11,137 nt of DNA from Clostridia bacterium (GTDB lineage: Bacteria; Bacillota; Clostridia; Oscillospirales; Butyricicoccaceae). The notes under the pieces are model-generated. The model ran no database searches, was not told where the DNA came from, and saw nothing but the letters and a program-made list of their open reading frames with translations. Numbering within the stretch: position 1 is the first letter of the stretch; every line of letters begins with the position of its first letter. The stretch is from NCBI GenBank assembly GCA_017547995.1, contig JAFYNW010000249.1, forward strand, positions 1 to 11,137, read 5' to 3'. Shown one piece after another: positions 6,527 through 11,137 of this stretch. The position numbers and the translations under genes are program-made.

Positions 6527-7390
6527 ATGAATAGCAAGGTAAAAAACTTTATCAAGGACTACGTGATAGTCACCCTTGGCACACTCATTCTCTGCCTCGG
6601 TGTCTATTTCTTCAAATTCCCTAACAACTTCTCAACAGGCGGTGTTTCCGGTCTTGCCGTTATCTTCGCCAAGGCTTTCCCTGATTTCTCATCAGGTCAG
6701 CTTGTTTTCATCATGAACTTCTCCCTCATCATCGTAGGCTTCCTGCTTCTGGGCAAGGATTTCGGCGGCAAAACAGTTTACTGCAGCCTTCTGATGTCTT
6801 TATTCCTTACAGGCTTTGAAGTTATCTGGCCTATGGCAAAGCCTCTTACAAACCAGCCTCTTATGGAGCTTGTTTTCGCAGTTCTCGTCCCATCCCTCGG
6901 CTCTTCAATCCTCTTCCATAACAACGCAAGTACAGGCGGCATGGAAGTTATCGCAATGATGCTTAGAAAGTACACAAAGCTCAATATCGGCTCGGCTCTC
7001 TTCGTGACAGACGTGCTCATCGCATCCTCCACACTCTTTGTTTTCGGCATCGAAACAGGTATGTTCTCCATCCTCGGTCTTTTGAGTAAATCCCTCGTTG
7101 TAGACCAGATTACAAATAACTTCACACTCTCCAAAAACTGCATTATCATCACAGACGTAAAGCATTACGACTCTGTATGTCAGCACATCACAAAGGTACT
7201 TGGCAGAGGCGCAACAGTTATCGACTGTAAGGGCTATTATACAAACGACGACAAGAAGGCTATCCTCTCCGTTGTCCGTAAGCGTCAGCTTGGCGAGCTC
7301 CGTGATGAAATCAAGAAGATTGACCAGAATGCATTCCTTATCGTAACAGATACAAATCAGGCATTCGGCCGCGGCTTCGCTTCTATTTAA
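6527..7390 (+). CDS. YitT-family membrane protein (YitT_membrane + DUF2179)
   Basis: The 287-residue protein has an N-terminal hydrophobic half with about five to six membrane segments (roughly 12-30, 58-76, 82-100, 112-130, 156-174 and possibly 175-193). The two paired YitT signatures are FSTGGVSGLA (35-44) and NASTGGMEVIAMM (133-145), which suggest an internal duplication. A cytosolic DUF2179 domain follows (about 204-285), with GRGATVIDCKGYYTNDD (226-242) and VTDTNQAFGRGF (273-284). The family is common and multi-copy in Bacillota, and its transport substrate is not established. AAAGGA lies 8 nt before the ATG. The gene has its own promoter and terminator and no obvious functional tie to its neighbours. 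The family call is strong, the molecular role open. Confidence 0.93.
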   Translation: MNSKVKNFIKDYVIVTLGTLILCLGVYFFKFPNNFSTGGVSGLAVIFAKAFPDFSSGQLVFIMNFSLIIVGFLLLGKDFGGKTVYCSLLMSLFLTGFEVIWPMAKPLTNQPLMELVFAVLVPSLGSSILFHNNASTGGMEVIAMMLRKYTKLNIGSALFVTDVLIASSTLFVFGIETGMFSILGLLSKSLVVDQITNNFTLSKNCIIITDVKHYDSVCQHITKVLGRGATVIDCKGYYTNDDKKAILSVVRKRQLGELRDEIKKIDQNAFLIVTDTNQAFGRGFASI

Positions 7391-7400
7391 GAATCGCATG

Positions 7401-7430
7401 AAAGACACTCCATACGGGGTGTCTTTTTTA
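7401..7430 (+). terminator. Intrinsic terminator after the YitT-family gene
   Basis: An 11-bp stem, AAAGACACTCC (7401-7411) with GGGGTGTCTTT (7416-7426), contains one G-T pair, has loop ATAC and runs into TTTTTT. It starts 10 bp after the stop codon. Confidence 0.92.
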
Positions 7431-7441
7431 TTGGCATAAGC

Positions 7442-7459
7442 CACAAGCAAATACTTGTG
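7442..7459. promoter_or_regulatory. Interrupted dyad CACAAG-N6-CTTGTG upstream of the LysR gene
   Basis: Six-bp perfect arms (7442-7447 and 7454-7459) lie just upstream of the -35 at 7468. This places the dyad at about -61 to -44 from the predicted start, close to where LysR-type proteins bind their recognition sites. It is a candidate autoregulatory site. Confidence 0.4.
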
Positions 7460-7467
7460 CCTCACTA

Positions 7468-7496
7468 TTGCGGAATCAATTACTTTATGATATAAT
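7468..7496 (+). promoter_or_regulatory. Sigma-A promoter of the first LysR-type gene
   Basis: TTGCGG (7468-7473) and consensus TATAAT (7491-7496) have a 17-bp spacer. A second TATAAT at 7505-7510 lies in the same AT-rich run but has no comparable -35. The leader from the first would be about 29 nt. Confidence 0.65.
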
Positions 7497-7531
7497 ATAT
7501 AATGTATAATTATATGTAAGAGAGGTCATAT

Positions 7532-8464
7532 ATGAATACAGATCATCTCAAATATTTCGTCCGCGTTGCTGACAGCCTCAACATCACAACGACGGCAAAG
7601 GAGTTATCTATAAGCCAGCAGGCGCTCAGCACTCATATAAATAACCTTGAAGACCGTCTCGGAGTCAAGCTTTTCGAGCGAAATCCAAATCTTTCGCTGA
7701 CTTATGCCGGCAAGCGTGTTTATCGCCTTTCACGTCAGATGCTCGATACGGAAGAGCAGATGAGGCGCGAAATCGAGGAAATGAAGGGTGAGGAAAAGGG
7801 TGAAATCCGCATAGGGCTTTCCCATACCCGAGGCAGAGTCGTTCTGCCTGATATCATCCCTGAATTCAACAAGCGTCATCCGCTGGTCGATATAAAGCTT
7901 ATTGAGGGCAATTCCGCCGACCTTGAAAAGGCTATTATGTCGGATGCTGTCGATATCATCGTTCAGACGACGCCTATCAATCCGGAGCTCATCTTCGAAA
8001 CAATCCGCAAGGAAAGGCTTTATTGGGTTATCCCAAATAAGTTCCTCAAGGCGGTTTACGGCGATAACTTCCGCAAGATTGAAGACGTGGATATCAAAAG
8101 ATTTTCGCTCTTCCCATTCGTTATGATGACAAAGAGCAACACAATCCGCCATGTTATCGACGATTTCTTCGCGAAAATCGGTCTGCAGGCCAATATAAAA
8201 ATCGAGGTCGACAATATCGAAACCGTGCTTTCGCTGGCGCATAAGGAAATCGGCATCACAGTCTATCCCGAAATGTTCCTCAGCCATCTCAGCCCGATGT
8301 TCAAGGACGACGACAAGGCGAGCTATTTCCCTATCAAAGAGGTGGGCACAGAGCCTACTCTTGTCGCGGCATACCGACGCGGCAAGTATCTCAATAAGTT
8401 CCATCGCGATTTTATCGATATCTGCAAGGAAACCTACAGCACGGAAAATCGCATGGGACGATAG
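7532..8464 (+). CDS. LysR-type transcriptional regulator
   Basis: The 310-residue protein has the standard family length. The N-terminal winged helix-turn-helix covers residues 1-60 (LKYFVRVADSLNITTTAKEL, then SISQQALSTHINNLEDRLG and KLFERNP). A linker helix with charged residues (72-88, MRREIEEMKGEEKGE) leads to a periplasmic-binding-protein-like effector domain from about residue 92 to the end, opening with IRIGLSHTRGRVVLPDIIPEF and containing DIIVQT and a VDNIETVLSLAHKEIGITVYPE segment. The start is supported by AGAGG 6 nt upstream. It has its own promoter and a dyad that may be its own binding site. There is no divergently transcribed partner: the gene upstream runs the same way and ends in a terminator. 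The regulon is therefore not evident; the downstream small-protein operon is one candidate. Confidence 0.92.
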   Translation: MNTDHLKYFVRVADSLNITTTAKELSISQQALSTHINNLEDRLGVKLFERNPNLSLTYAGKRVYRLSRQMLDTEEQMRREIEEMKGEEKGEIRIGLSHTRGRVVLPDIIPEFNKRHPLVDIKLIEGNSADLEKAIMSDAVDIIVQTTPINPELIFETIRKERLYWVIPNKFLKAVYGDNFRKIEDVDIKRFSLFPFVMMTKSNTIRHVIDDFFAKIGLQANIKIEVDNIETVLSLAHKEIGITVYPEMFLSHLSPMFKDDDKASYFPIKEVGTEPTLVAAYRRGKYLNKFHRDFIDICKETYSTENRMGR

Positions 8465-8467
8465 CGG

Positions 8468-8586
8468 TGAGCAATGCTCAGTGAAGTGTGCTTCGCACGT
8501 GAAGAATGAAGCGGCTTCGCCGTGAAGGGTTTGCCATGCAAACGATAAGGTGTCTGCGACGCATTGAACAGATGTGACGTATCACA
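8468..8586 (+). repeat. Tandem array of six short hairpins spaced about 21 nt
   Basis: Six stem-loops follow one another: TGAGC-aat-GCTCA (8468-8480), GTGC-ttc-GCAC (8488-8498), CGGC-ttc-GCCG (8512-8522), GTTTGC-cat-GCAAAC (8529-8543), GGTGTC-tgc-GACGC with one wobble (8550-8562) and TGTGA-cgta-TCACA (8573-8586). The stems differ, but each is self-complementary and most have a 3-nt loop. The first three are separated by GTGAAG; later linkers look like decayed versions (CGATAAG, ATTGAAC). There is no T-tract, so this is not a plain terminator. Confidence 0.7.
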
Positions 8587-8659
8587 CCACAACGGTTGCA
8601 AAACAGTTATATATAAACACAGTCAAAAATAATTTATTACATAAAGGAGTACATTAAAA

Positions 8660-9187
8660 ATGGAAAAAATCACAGTCAAAAGCACCCTTGACGGCAAGGA
8701 TTATGAAAAGGTTACCATGTTCGGTGCCTTCACAAAGAGCGTACTTTTGCCGCTCGTTCTCTGTTTCTCGATTCCTCTGTCATTGCTGCAGATTATGGAA
8801 GTCATCAACACAGGCGTAATCCACAACAAGTTCGCTTACTACGGCAGTGTTTTCCTCCTCAGCCTTATCATTTTCATGTATTTTATGGTAAGACTCAGCA
8901 TCAAGAGCTTCATCAAGAACGATAAGGTGCTTCTCGGCAAGACAAGAAAGTTCATCATCGATGAAAAGTCCATCACAACAGTAAGCTCCGACCACGTCAA
9001 GAACAACTATGCTTACAACCAGTTTATCGATGCATACGAAATCAACGGCTACTTCCTTCTCTATATGGACAAGGTTTCCGGCCTCGTTATCACAAAGCGC
9101 GATATGGAAGCTTCCGAAATCGAAACAGTCCGCACAGTATTCAAGAATGCCTTCGGCAAGAAGTTCCACGTCAGAGGCAAGAAGTAA
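8660..9187 (+). CDS. YcxB-like small membrane protein
   Basis: The 175-residue protein begins with a short cytosolic segment, has two membrane helices (about 25-47 and 59-77), then a soluble C-terminal domain. The C-terminal part fits the YcxB-like pattern: a beta-rich stretch with IDAYEINGYFLLYMDKVSGLVI (123-144), a KRDM motif (146-149) and a closing amphipathic helix (151-166). The family has no established function; similar proteins sit in many Bacillota next to other small membrane proteins. AAAGGAG lies about 10 nt before the ATG. It heads a three-gene operon in which the next ATG overlaps its stop by one base. No clear sigma-A promoter was found in the AT-rich 8600-8650 region; expression may also come by read-through from the LysR gene across the hairpin array. 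Confidence 0.7.
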   Translation: MEKITVKSTLDGKDYEKVTMFGAFTKSVLLPLVLCFSIPLSLLQIMEVINTGVIHNKFAYYGSVFLLSLIIFMYFMVRLSIKSFIKNDKVLLGKTRKFIIDEKSITTVSSDHVKNNYAYNQFIDAYEINGYFLLYMDKVSGLVITKRDMEASEIETVRTVFKNAFGKKFHVRGKK

Positions 9188-9480
9188 TGATAACTACGAT
9201 ATTTTATGCTGCAGCCGCTCTTGTTGCCGTCGTCATGGCGGCAATCGAGCTGTATCCACGATTTATGCGCAAGAATGAGCCTGGGCTTGAATACAATCAG
9301 GTGCTGGTAATTGACAAGCGTATATGCGTAAAGGAAGGCGCGCCTCATTATTTCGTAACCTTCCTCCGCAACGATGGTGTACAGCGCGAGTTTGAAGTGG
9401 ACAGCGAGCGCTACTGCGAAATCGAGGAAGGCGAAGAAGGCGAGCTTTGTCTCGAAGATGAGACCTTCAAGGAGGAATAA
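9187..9480 (+). CDS. Small membrane-anchored protein related to DUF2500
   Basis: The 97-residue protein has one N-terminal membrane helix (about 2-23), then a short beta-rich domain ending in an acidic tail (EEGEEGELCLEDETFKEE). The stretch NQVLVIDKRI...HYFVTFLRNDGVQREFEV...EEGEEGELCLED lines up with SPVLDVQAKV...TYYVTFEVPSGDRMELML...VEGDKGNLRFRG of the next gene, so the two look like diverged paralogs. Its ATG shares one base with the YcxB-like stop (TAATG), and AGAGG (9173-9177) lies 9 nt upstream within that gene, which implies translational coupling. It lacks the usual DUF2500 C-terminus (GTxFxxFxRN), so an automated search may miss the family. Function is unknown. Confidence 0.7.
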   Translation: MITTIFYAAAALVAVVMAAIELYPRFMRKNEPGLEYNQVLVIDKRICVKEGAPHYFVTFLRNDGVQREFEVDSERYCEIEEGEEGELCLEDETFKEE

Positions 9481-9482
9481 CC

Positions 9483-9830
9483 ATGTCAGGATTCGGATTT
9501 AATCTTCTTACGTCATTGTTTCCGTTTATGTTTATAGCTGTCTTTGGTCTTGCTATGTTTATATTTATCACAACATTCGTCAAGGCTTTTAAGCAGAATA
9601 AAGTCAACCAGAATTCCCCTGTGCTCGACGTGCAGGCAAAGGTTGTCACAAAGCGTATGGCTGTAAGAGGTGACCACAGTCACACAACCTATTACGTAAC
9701 CTTCGAGGTGCCAAGCGGCGACAGAATGGAGCTTATGCTTCAGGGCGCCGACTATGGTATGCTCGTTGAAGGTGACAAAGGCAACCTCCGCTTCCGCGGC
9801 ACAGAGTTTATAAGCTTTACAAGAAATTAA
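9483..9830 (+). CDS. DUF2500 family small membrane protein
   Basis: The 115-residue protein has one N-terminal hydrophobic helix (about 10-34), then a compact beta-rich domain with the family pattern: SPVLDVQAKVVTKR (45-58), HTTYYVTFEVPSGDRMEL (67-84), ADYGMLVEGDKGNLRFRGT (89-107) and FTRN at the C-terminus. DUF2500 proteins are widespread in Bacillota and Enterobacteria and have no established role. The domain likely faces the cytosol or the cell surface; topology is not fixed by the sequence. AAGGAGG (9469-9475) overlaps the end of the preceding gene and gives a 7-nt spacing, the strongest ribosome binding site in this operon. It is the last of three co-directional genes packed with no gaps over 2 bp. 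Confidence 0.88.
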   Translation: MSGFGFNLLTSLFPFMFIAVFGLAMFIFITTFVKAFKQNKVNQNSPVLDVQAKVVTKRMAVRGDHSHTTYYVTFEVPSGDRMELMLQGADYGMLVEGDKGNLRFRGTEFISFTRN

Positions 9831-9846
9831 GAGAATATTTATGTAG

Positions 9847-9869
9847 GGGACGGCATTTTATGACGTCCC
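9847..9869. repeat. Imperfect hairpin GGGACG...CGTCCC after the small-protein operon
   Basis: GGGACG (9847-9852) pairs with CGTCCC (9864-9869); after a G-A mismatch, CAT pairs with ATG around TTT. It begins 16 bp after the DUF2500 stop. The T-run after it is weak (ATTTAATAA), so it could be a poor terminator. It looks more like part of an interspersed repeat continuing to about 9910. Confidence 0.5.
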
Positions 9870-9877
9870 ATTTAATA

Positions 9878-9893
9878 AATGCGTCGCAGATAC
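9878..9893 (-). repeat. Inverted copy of a 16-bp segment of the hairpin array
   Basis: AATGCGTCGCAGATAC at 9878-9893 matches the reverse complement of 8550-8565 at 15 of 16 positions. Both sites also have a GAATGAA-like motif on the same side (8504-8510, and the reverse of 9902-9908). The two inverted copies bracket the three-gene operon about 1.3 kb apart. Confidence 0.55.
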
Positions 9894-9917
9894 AATAATT
9901 ATTCATTCTCAATTGAA

Positions 9918-9947
9918 ACAAAAAAAGACACCCTCCCGGGGTGTCTT
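9918..9947 (-). terminator. Intrinsic terminator of the second LysR-type gene
   Basis: A 9-bp perfect stem, AAGACACCC (9925-9933) with GGGTGTCTT (9939-9947), has a 5-nt loop. On the minus strand it is followed by a long U-run from the A-tract at 9920-9926. In the plus direction the tail is only GATTTTC, so it mainly serves the minus-strand gene. Confidence 0.88.
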
Positions 9948-9960
9948 GATTTTCAGGCAA

Positions 9961-10869
9961 TCAGAATCTTGTTGCTGTGACAAACTTTCTTGTTTCTTCC
10001 ATAAATGCTTCGGCAGAAGCAGAAAGATGTCTGTTCTTGAGAAATACGAAGTAAAGGCTGCGGTCGAGTCTTGGGCTGTCGTAGTCGAAAGCAAGGATTT
10101 CGCCGCTGTCGATAAGGTCCTGAGCTGCAACCTTGGACATGATTGCAATACCGAGACCGTTCTTTACAGCCTGCTTGACACTTTCTGTGCCCTGCATCTG
10201 AGCCACAGTATGCATCTGCTTAGGGTCGATGCCGATATCACGGAGGAAGTCTTCATATTCCTTACGTGTGCCCGAGCCAGGCTCGCGTGCGATGAATGCA
10301 GAGGAGAGAAGAACGTTCTTGCTGATCTTCTGATCCATATTCTGATAAAGCTCGGTGTTTGGAGTTATGATAGCCAGTCTGTCCTGGAAGAAAGGCTCAA
10401 ATACGCATGCACTTTTATCAAACTTTGTACCGGTTACGCCGATTTCAACGTCCATGTTGATGACCTTCTGGATAACGTGTACGCTGTCGTACTGCTTGAC
10501 AGAGAAGAAAAGGTCAGGATGACGTTTTGCAAGCTTGGAAAGAACTTTCGGCAGAATATACTGGGAAGGAACTGTGGAAGCAGCAATTTCGAGAGAACCC
10601 TGAACCTGAGTGGAGTAAGACTTCACTTCGTTTAAGGCTCTGTCACGCTGAGCGAGAATTTCTGTCGCGTGATTGTAGAAAATTCTGCCTGTTGCGGAAG
10701 GATAGATTTCCTTCGTGGAACGGATGAGGAGCTGTACGCCCAGCTCAGTTTCCAATGAACGGATGTGTGAGCTGATTGTAGGCTGGGAAAGATAGATAGC
10801 CTCGGCCGCTTTGGAAAAGCTTCTGTAGCGTATTACGGCAACGAAGGCTTCAAGTTGTACAAAGTTCAT
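9961..10869 (-). CDS. LysR-type transcriptional regulator, CysL-like subgroup
   Basis: The 302-residue protein has an N-terminal winged helix-turn-helix (1-60: FVAVIRYRSFSKAAEAIYLS, QPTISSHIRSLETELG) and an effector domain from about residue 90. Diagnostic segments are GSLEIAASTVPSQYILPKVL (91-110), AFIAREPGSGTRKEYE (about 191-206) and MQGTESVKQAVKNGLGIAIM (about 224-243). These are typical of CysL-like regulators and of the group labelled selenium-metabolism-associated LysR in Clostridia; no selenium gene lies in the window. The ATG has AAGGAG 11 nt upstream, somewhat far but the only good site. The gene diverges from an MTA/SAH nucleosidase-like gene across 104 bp, the classic arrangement of a LysR regulator and its target. 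It ends at a strong terminator facing the DUF2500 operon. Confidence 0.9.
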   Translation of the reverse strand: MNFVQLEAFVAVIRYRSFSKAAEAIYLSQPTISSHIRSLETELGVQLLIRSTKEIYPSATGRIFYNHATEILAQRDRALNEVKSYSTQVQGSLEIAASTVPSQYILPKVLSKLAKRHPDLFFSVKQYDSVHVIQKVINMDVEIGVTGTKFDKSACVFEPFFQDRLAIITPNTELYQNMDQKISKNVLLSSAFIAREPGSGTRKEYEDFLRDIGIDPKQMHTVAQMQGTESVKQAVKNGLGIAIMSKVAAQDLIDSGEILAFDYDSPRLDRSLYFVFLKNRHLSASAEAFMEETRKFVTATRF

Positions 10870-10895
10870 TATATTTGAAACTCCTTGAGGTGTTA

Positions 10896-10924
10896 TTGAC
10901 TAAACCTATATTAGCATATATTAC
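10896..10924 (+). promoter_or_regulatory. Candidate promoter of the divergent nucleosidase-like gene
   Basis: TTGACT (10896-10901) is followed by TATTAC at 17 bp (10919-10924) or TATATT at 15 bp (10917-10922). The start near 10930 leaves a leader of about 44 nt that includes the ribosome binding site AGAGG (10961-10965). Confidence 0.45.
10907..10923. repeat. Direct repeat TATATTA-GCA-TATATTA, 10-bp period
   Basis: Two identical 7-mers (10907-10913 and 10917-10923) are separated by GCA, so they lie on the same face of the helix. One overlaps the -10 of the LysR gene and the other the -10 of the divergent gene. It may be part of a LysR binding site, or coincidence in AT-rich promoter DNA. Confidence 0.4.
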
Positions 10925-10936
10925 GTTTTTTTACAA
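10908..10936 (-). promoter_or_regulatory. Sigma-A promoter of the CysL-like regulator
   Basis: On the minus strand, TTGTAA (10936-10931) and TAATAT (10913-10908) are separated by 17 bp. The start near 10901 gives a leader of about 30 nt. It overlaps the promoter read in the other direction. Confidence 0.5.
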
Positions 10937-10973
10937 CATTTATTGAAAAAATCTATAAAGAGAGGCGAGTCCT

Positions 10974-11137
10974 ATGAAGAAAATTGTAATTATCGGCACT
11001 ATGGTGTCTGAAATTGCAAATTTACTCGAAAAAATGTCGGAAATCCTCGAAAAATCTTACCTAAACTTCACGTTGAAGCGGACGAAACTGGGAGATAAAA
11101 AGGTCATCAGTATAGGCTTTTCTGATATTATGAATAG
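10974..11137 (+). CDS. Probable MTA/SAH nucleosidase-like protein, N-terminal fragment
   Basis: Only 54 codons are present before the right edge. The start MKKIVIIGTMVSEIANLLEK resembles the opening of 5'-methylthioadenosine/S-adenosylhomocysteine nucleosidase (E. coli begins MKIGIIGAMEEE). Glu13 here falls where that enzyme has Glu12, which I recall as an active-site residue. Further on, KLGDKKVISIGFSDIMN (38-54) occupies the place of the family's 'LNGxxVxLxxSGIGKVNA' strand, but the SGIGK motif is changed to GFSDI, so a divergent member of the nucleoside phosphorylase superfamily is possible. Such enzymes cleave adenine from sulfur-containing nucleosides in the cytosol. AGAGG lies 8 nt before the ATG. 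Divergence from a CysL-like regulator fits a sulfur role. The call rests on a short fragment. Confidence 0.45.
   Translation, partial: MKKIVIIGTMVSEIANLLEKMSEILEKSYLNFTLKRTKLGDKKVISIGFSDIMN

Noticed and set aside
7730..8404. Minus-strand ORF of 224 residues opposite the first LysR gene
   Set aside because: It is a shadow of a clear LysR-type regulator and has no recognisable domain.
8468..8586. CRISPR array or integron attC-like sites
   Set aside because: The units do not share identical repeats with unique spacers, no cas or integrase gene is nearby, and the stems are too short and varied for attC sites.
9847..9869. GGGACG/CGTCCC hairpin as a true terminator of the DUF2500 operon
   Set aside because: It is not followed by a convincing T-run and its flanks look like an interspersed repeat, so it is listed as a repeat with a possible weak terminator role.
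9961..10869. Assignment of the second LysR gene to selenium metabolism
   Set aside because: The protein resembles that labelled subgroup, but no selenium gene is in the window, so only the wider CysL-like call is kept.
10930..10959. TTTACA-18-TATAAA as the promoter of the nucleosidase-like gene
   Set aside because: It would start transcription near 10966, after the AGAGG ribosome binding site at 10961-10965, leaving the mRNA without it.

Overview
The window reads as chromosomal DNA of an anaerobic, probably gut-associated Clostridia member (Bacillota). The grounds are strong AGGAGG-type ribosome binding sites, AT-rich sigma-A promoters with 17-bp spacers, moderate GC, a marked liking for ACA (Thr), GGC (Gly) and AAG (Lys) codons, and family content typical of that class (PucR, YitT, YcxB-like, M18 and P1 peptidases). 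The genus cannot be fixed from the sequence alone. No rRNA, tRNA, transposase, phage gene or CRISPR array is visible.

Layout. 1-473 (-): N-terminal part of an M18 aminopeptidase, running off the left edge. 474-792: a 319-bp gap with the M18 promoter and three copies of a two-hairpin repeat. 793-3467 (-): a tldD-tldE pair, 2 bp apart, with its own promoter. 3468-3723: a divergent regulatory region with several dyads and a perfect 12-bp palindrome in the leader of the next gene. 3724-6392 (+): a PucR-type regulator and a P1 (DmpA-type) self-cleaving aminopeptidase, closed by a terminator. 6527-7390 (+): a YitT-family membrane protein with its own promoter and terminator. 7532-8464 (+): a LysR-type regulator. 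8465-8659: a run of six small hairpins. 8660-9830 (+): three tightly packed small membrane-protein genes (YcxB-like, then two DUF2500-like paralogs). 9831-9960: a decayed repeat plus the terminator of the opposing gene. 9961-10869 (-): a second LysR-type regulator of the CysL-like kind. 10974-end (+): the start of a divergent gene that looks like an MTA/SAH nucleosidase.

How it fits together. The left 6.4 kb is dominated by intracellular peptidases (M18, TldD/TldE, P1) around one PucR-type regulator, which suggests a peptide-turnover or peptide-catabolism locus; control of all of them by PucR is inference. The right end pairs a CysL-like regulator with a likely S-adenosyl-thioether salvage enzyme across overlapping divergent promoters, suggesting sulfur-linked control. 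The three-gene small membrane-protein cassette has no assigned function and lies between related, oppositely oriented repeat remnants. It and the hairpin array are the least explained parts of the window.
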